Below, in pieces: positions 62,735-64,000 of a DNA stretch of 64,000 nt. Made by a program: the position numbers and the translations under genes. The notes below the pieces were generated by a model. The model saw only the letters and a list, made by a program, of their open reading frames with translations. It was not told the DNA's origin and made no database searches. Each line of letters begins with the position of its first letter. The stretch's first letter is position 1. The stretch spans positions 9,817,351-9,881,350 of the forward strand of contig CM031878.1 in the NCBI GenBank assembly GCA_018697195.1, written 5' to 3'. This stretch comes from Certhia americana (lineage: Eukaryota; Chordata; Aves; Passeriformes; Certhiidae).

Positions 62735-64000
62735 GCATATGTGGATTTGTGTTTTTCAAAGCTTAAGGCAAGAAAGTTGCCCTTGCACATGCAAGAGAAT
62801 GTTAATGGGGAAGAGATCACTTCCAGTTTGTCTTTGGATGTTGCTGTCCTTGAAAGCTATTGAGGAATTAACACACATGACAGCGCAAACATTTGCAGGA
62901 GGATTTTGGATCTGTAGAGCTACATGCCTCCTACGCAAGAGGAATAGCTGAGAAAAATTGTTTCATTGTTCCTGATACTTGTTTTCACATTCAGGAACCA
63001 GCTTCCCTTGGCATCTTTCCATCTCTGGAACCCAGTTGCCAACTACCTGGTTTGACTTTAGCTGATCTATTGTTTGGTTTTAATTTTAAATACCATAGAC
63101 ACAAAAAATAAAATAAAATTAAAAAGCAGAGGAGAACAACACTACTTTCACTACAACAATGAGTAAGTATTAAGTAGATTTTCTTTCATATGTGGTGTGT
63201 TCATACTACGGGTGTTTGTTAAACACCTGGCCTACATCCTCCTACAGCCATGCTTGAAAGAAATCCAGTGAATTCAGGTTCCTCCCCTTTCTCAAAAGTG
63301 GCAGCCTGTGATCCAGGACACATAGCAGTAAGGAGTCCTGTTAGCTTTTGCAAGGAACTTTAGATCCTTTCTGTCCAAATTCATCAGATAAATAATAAGA
63401 TCTAATTTTCCTTACTTGATAGGAAAAAAAATTGTTTTTATAAAACTTTCAAGTAAGTTGACATTCTATTGGTTTGGAGTCAACAGGAGAGACATGAAGA
63501 TGACCTAGGGATAGATCATTTTGAGTGTCCTGGTATGAGTAATTTTCCAGCTGAGATGAAGCAGAAAACACATAGTAGAAGATCTCAGATTCATGTGTAT
63601 GAAATAACTCTGCAAGTGGTGGAACCAAAGGATCCAGGCACAGCACAGTTCTGCTCTCATCACCAGTTGCTATCAGAAGTTACAGTTCTCATTCTCAGTC
63701 ATAACTACGTCCTCTGCTACAACACAACTTTTTCAGCATAATACACATGCCAGTTCCCAAGTTGGATTCAGAAACCTTCACAAGCAGTTGTGGTAGGATT
63801 TCCTAATACAGAAAGTATATTTGAAGACTGGGCAGAAAATTAAAATGTTCTCTCATCCATAATCCTCTTTTTTCGTACCTTATCCTGTTTACACACACAT
63901 ATATGTATGCCAAATTGGTCTCTCTGTATGAACTGAGCATTGTACAGTAACTATCATTTGTGTAGGGTAAATGCTTCCTGTTGGTATTTTAAAGTATACA
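62735..64000. other. no gene seen
   Basis: AT-rich unique sequence. The frame 62893-63111 (plus, 72 codons) is preceded by an acceptor-like 'CATTTGCAG' at 62890-62898, but no donor, homology or partner exon is seen. Confidence 0.5.

Noticed and set aside
1..64000. tRNA, rRNA, CRISPR, mitochondrial insert or multi-gene system
   Set aside because: I saw no cloverleaf with A/B boxes, no rRNA-like blocks, no regularly spaced repeats, no recognisable mitochondrial gene and no cluster of intact coding genes.

Overview
The window looks like AT-rich, gene-poor DNA from a bird. The evidence is the repeats: several 5'-truncated CR1 LINE copies carry the avian-style 3' end (pairs such as 'ATTCTATGATTCT' closing the element), and an inverted long terminal repeat matches, from memory, a common avian class III (ERVL-like) LTR. 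I see no bacterial operons, no CRISPR and no complete protein-coding gene. Codon-level evidence for real exons is weak everywhere, so most open frames here are chance or lie inside repeats.

Layout. Positions 1-780 are unremarkable. Positions about 850-1640 form a strong CpG island with GGGCGG boxes and a consensus splice donor on the minus strand (CAG|GTGAGT at 1151/1150). This is the only convincing gene-control region, and it fits a first exon of a gene running leftward out of the window. From 1.7 to 24.9 kb the DNA is AT-rich single-copy sequence. It is broken by a probable retroviral LTR with a poly(A) signal (about 6.65-7.3 kb), a CpG-rich patch (8.6-8.8 kb), an A27 tract with an upstream AATAAA (9.84-9.91 kb), the minus-strand ERVL-like LTR (10.94-11.52 kb), a three-motif compound microsatellite (12.97-13.11 kb), and a stretch at 17.7-19.1 kb with several overlapping open frames, one faintly fibronectin-III-like.

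From 24.96 to 26.55 kb lies the longest CR1 copy, with decayed reverse-transcriptase motifs. Further CR1 pieces are at 39.99-40.76, 42.56-42.70 (minus), 61.1-61.19 and 61.9-62.73 kb. A 400-base run of N (47,130-47,529) is an assembly gap inside a purine-only satellite whose motif differs on its two sides. Smaller items are a stem-loop at 48.73 kb, a fresh 51-bp tandem duplication at 49.55 kb, a 12-bp triplet repeat at 58.77 kb, and GC-richer unclassified blocks at 37.06, 52.37 and 57.44 kb.

Taken together this is an intergenic or intronic landscape next to one CpG-island promoter. I did not find an undescribed multi-gene system. The best leads are the CpG-island first exon, the 17.7-19.1 kb open-frame cluster, the stem-loop, and the unresolved purine satellite.
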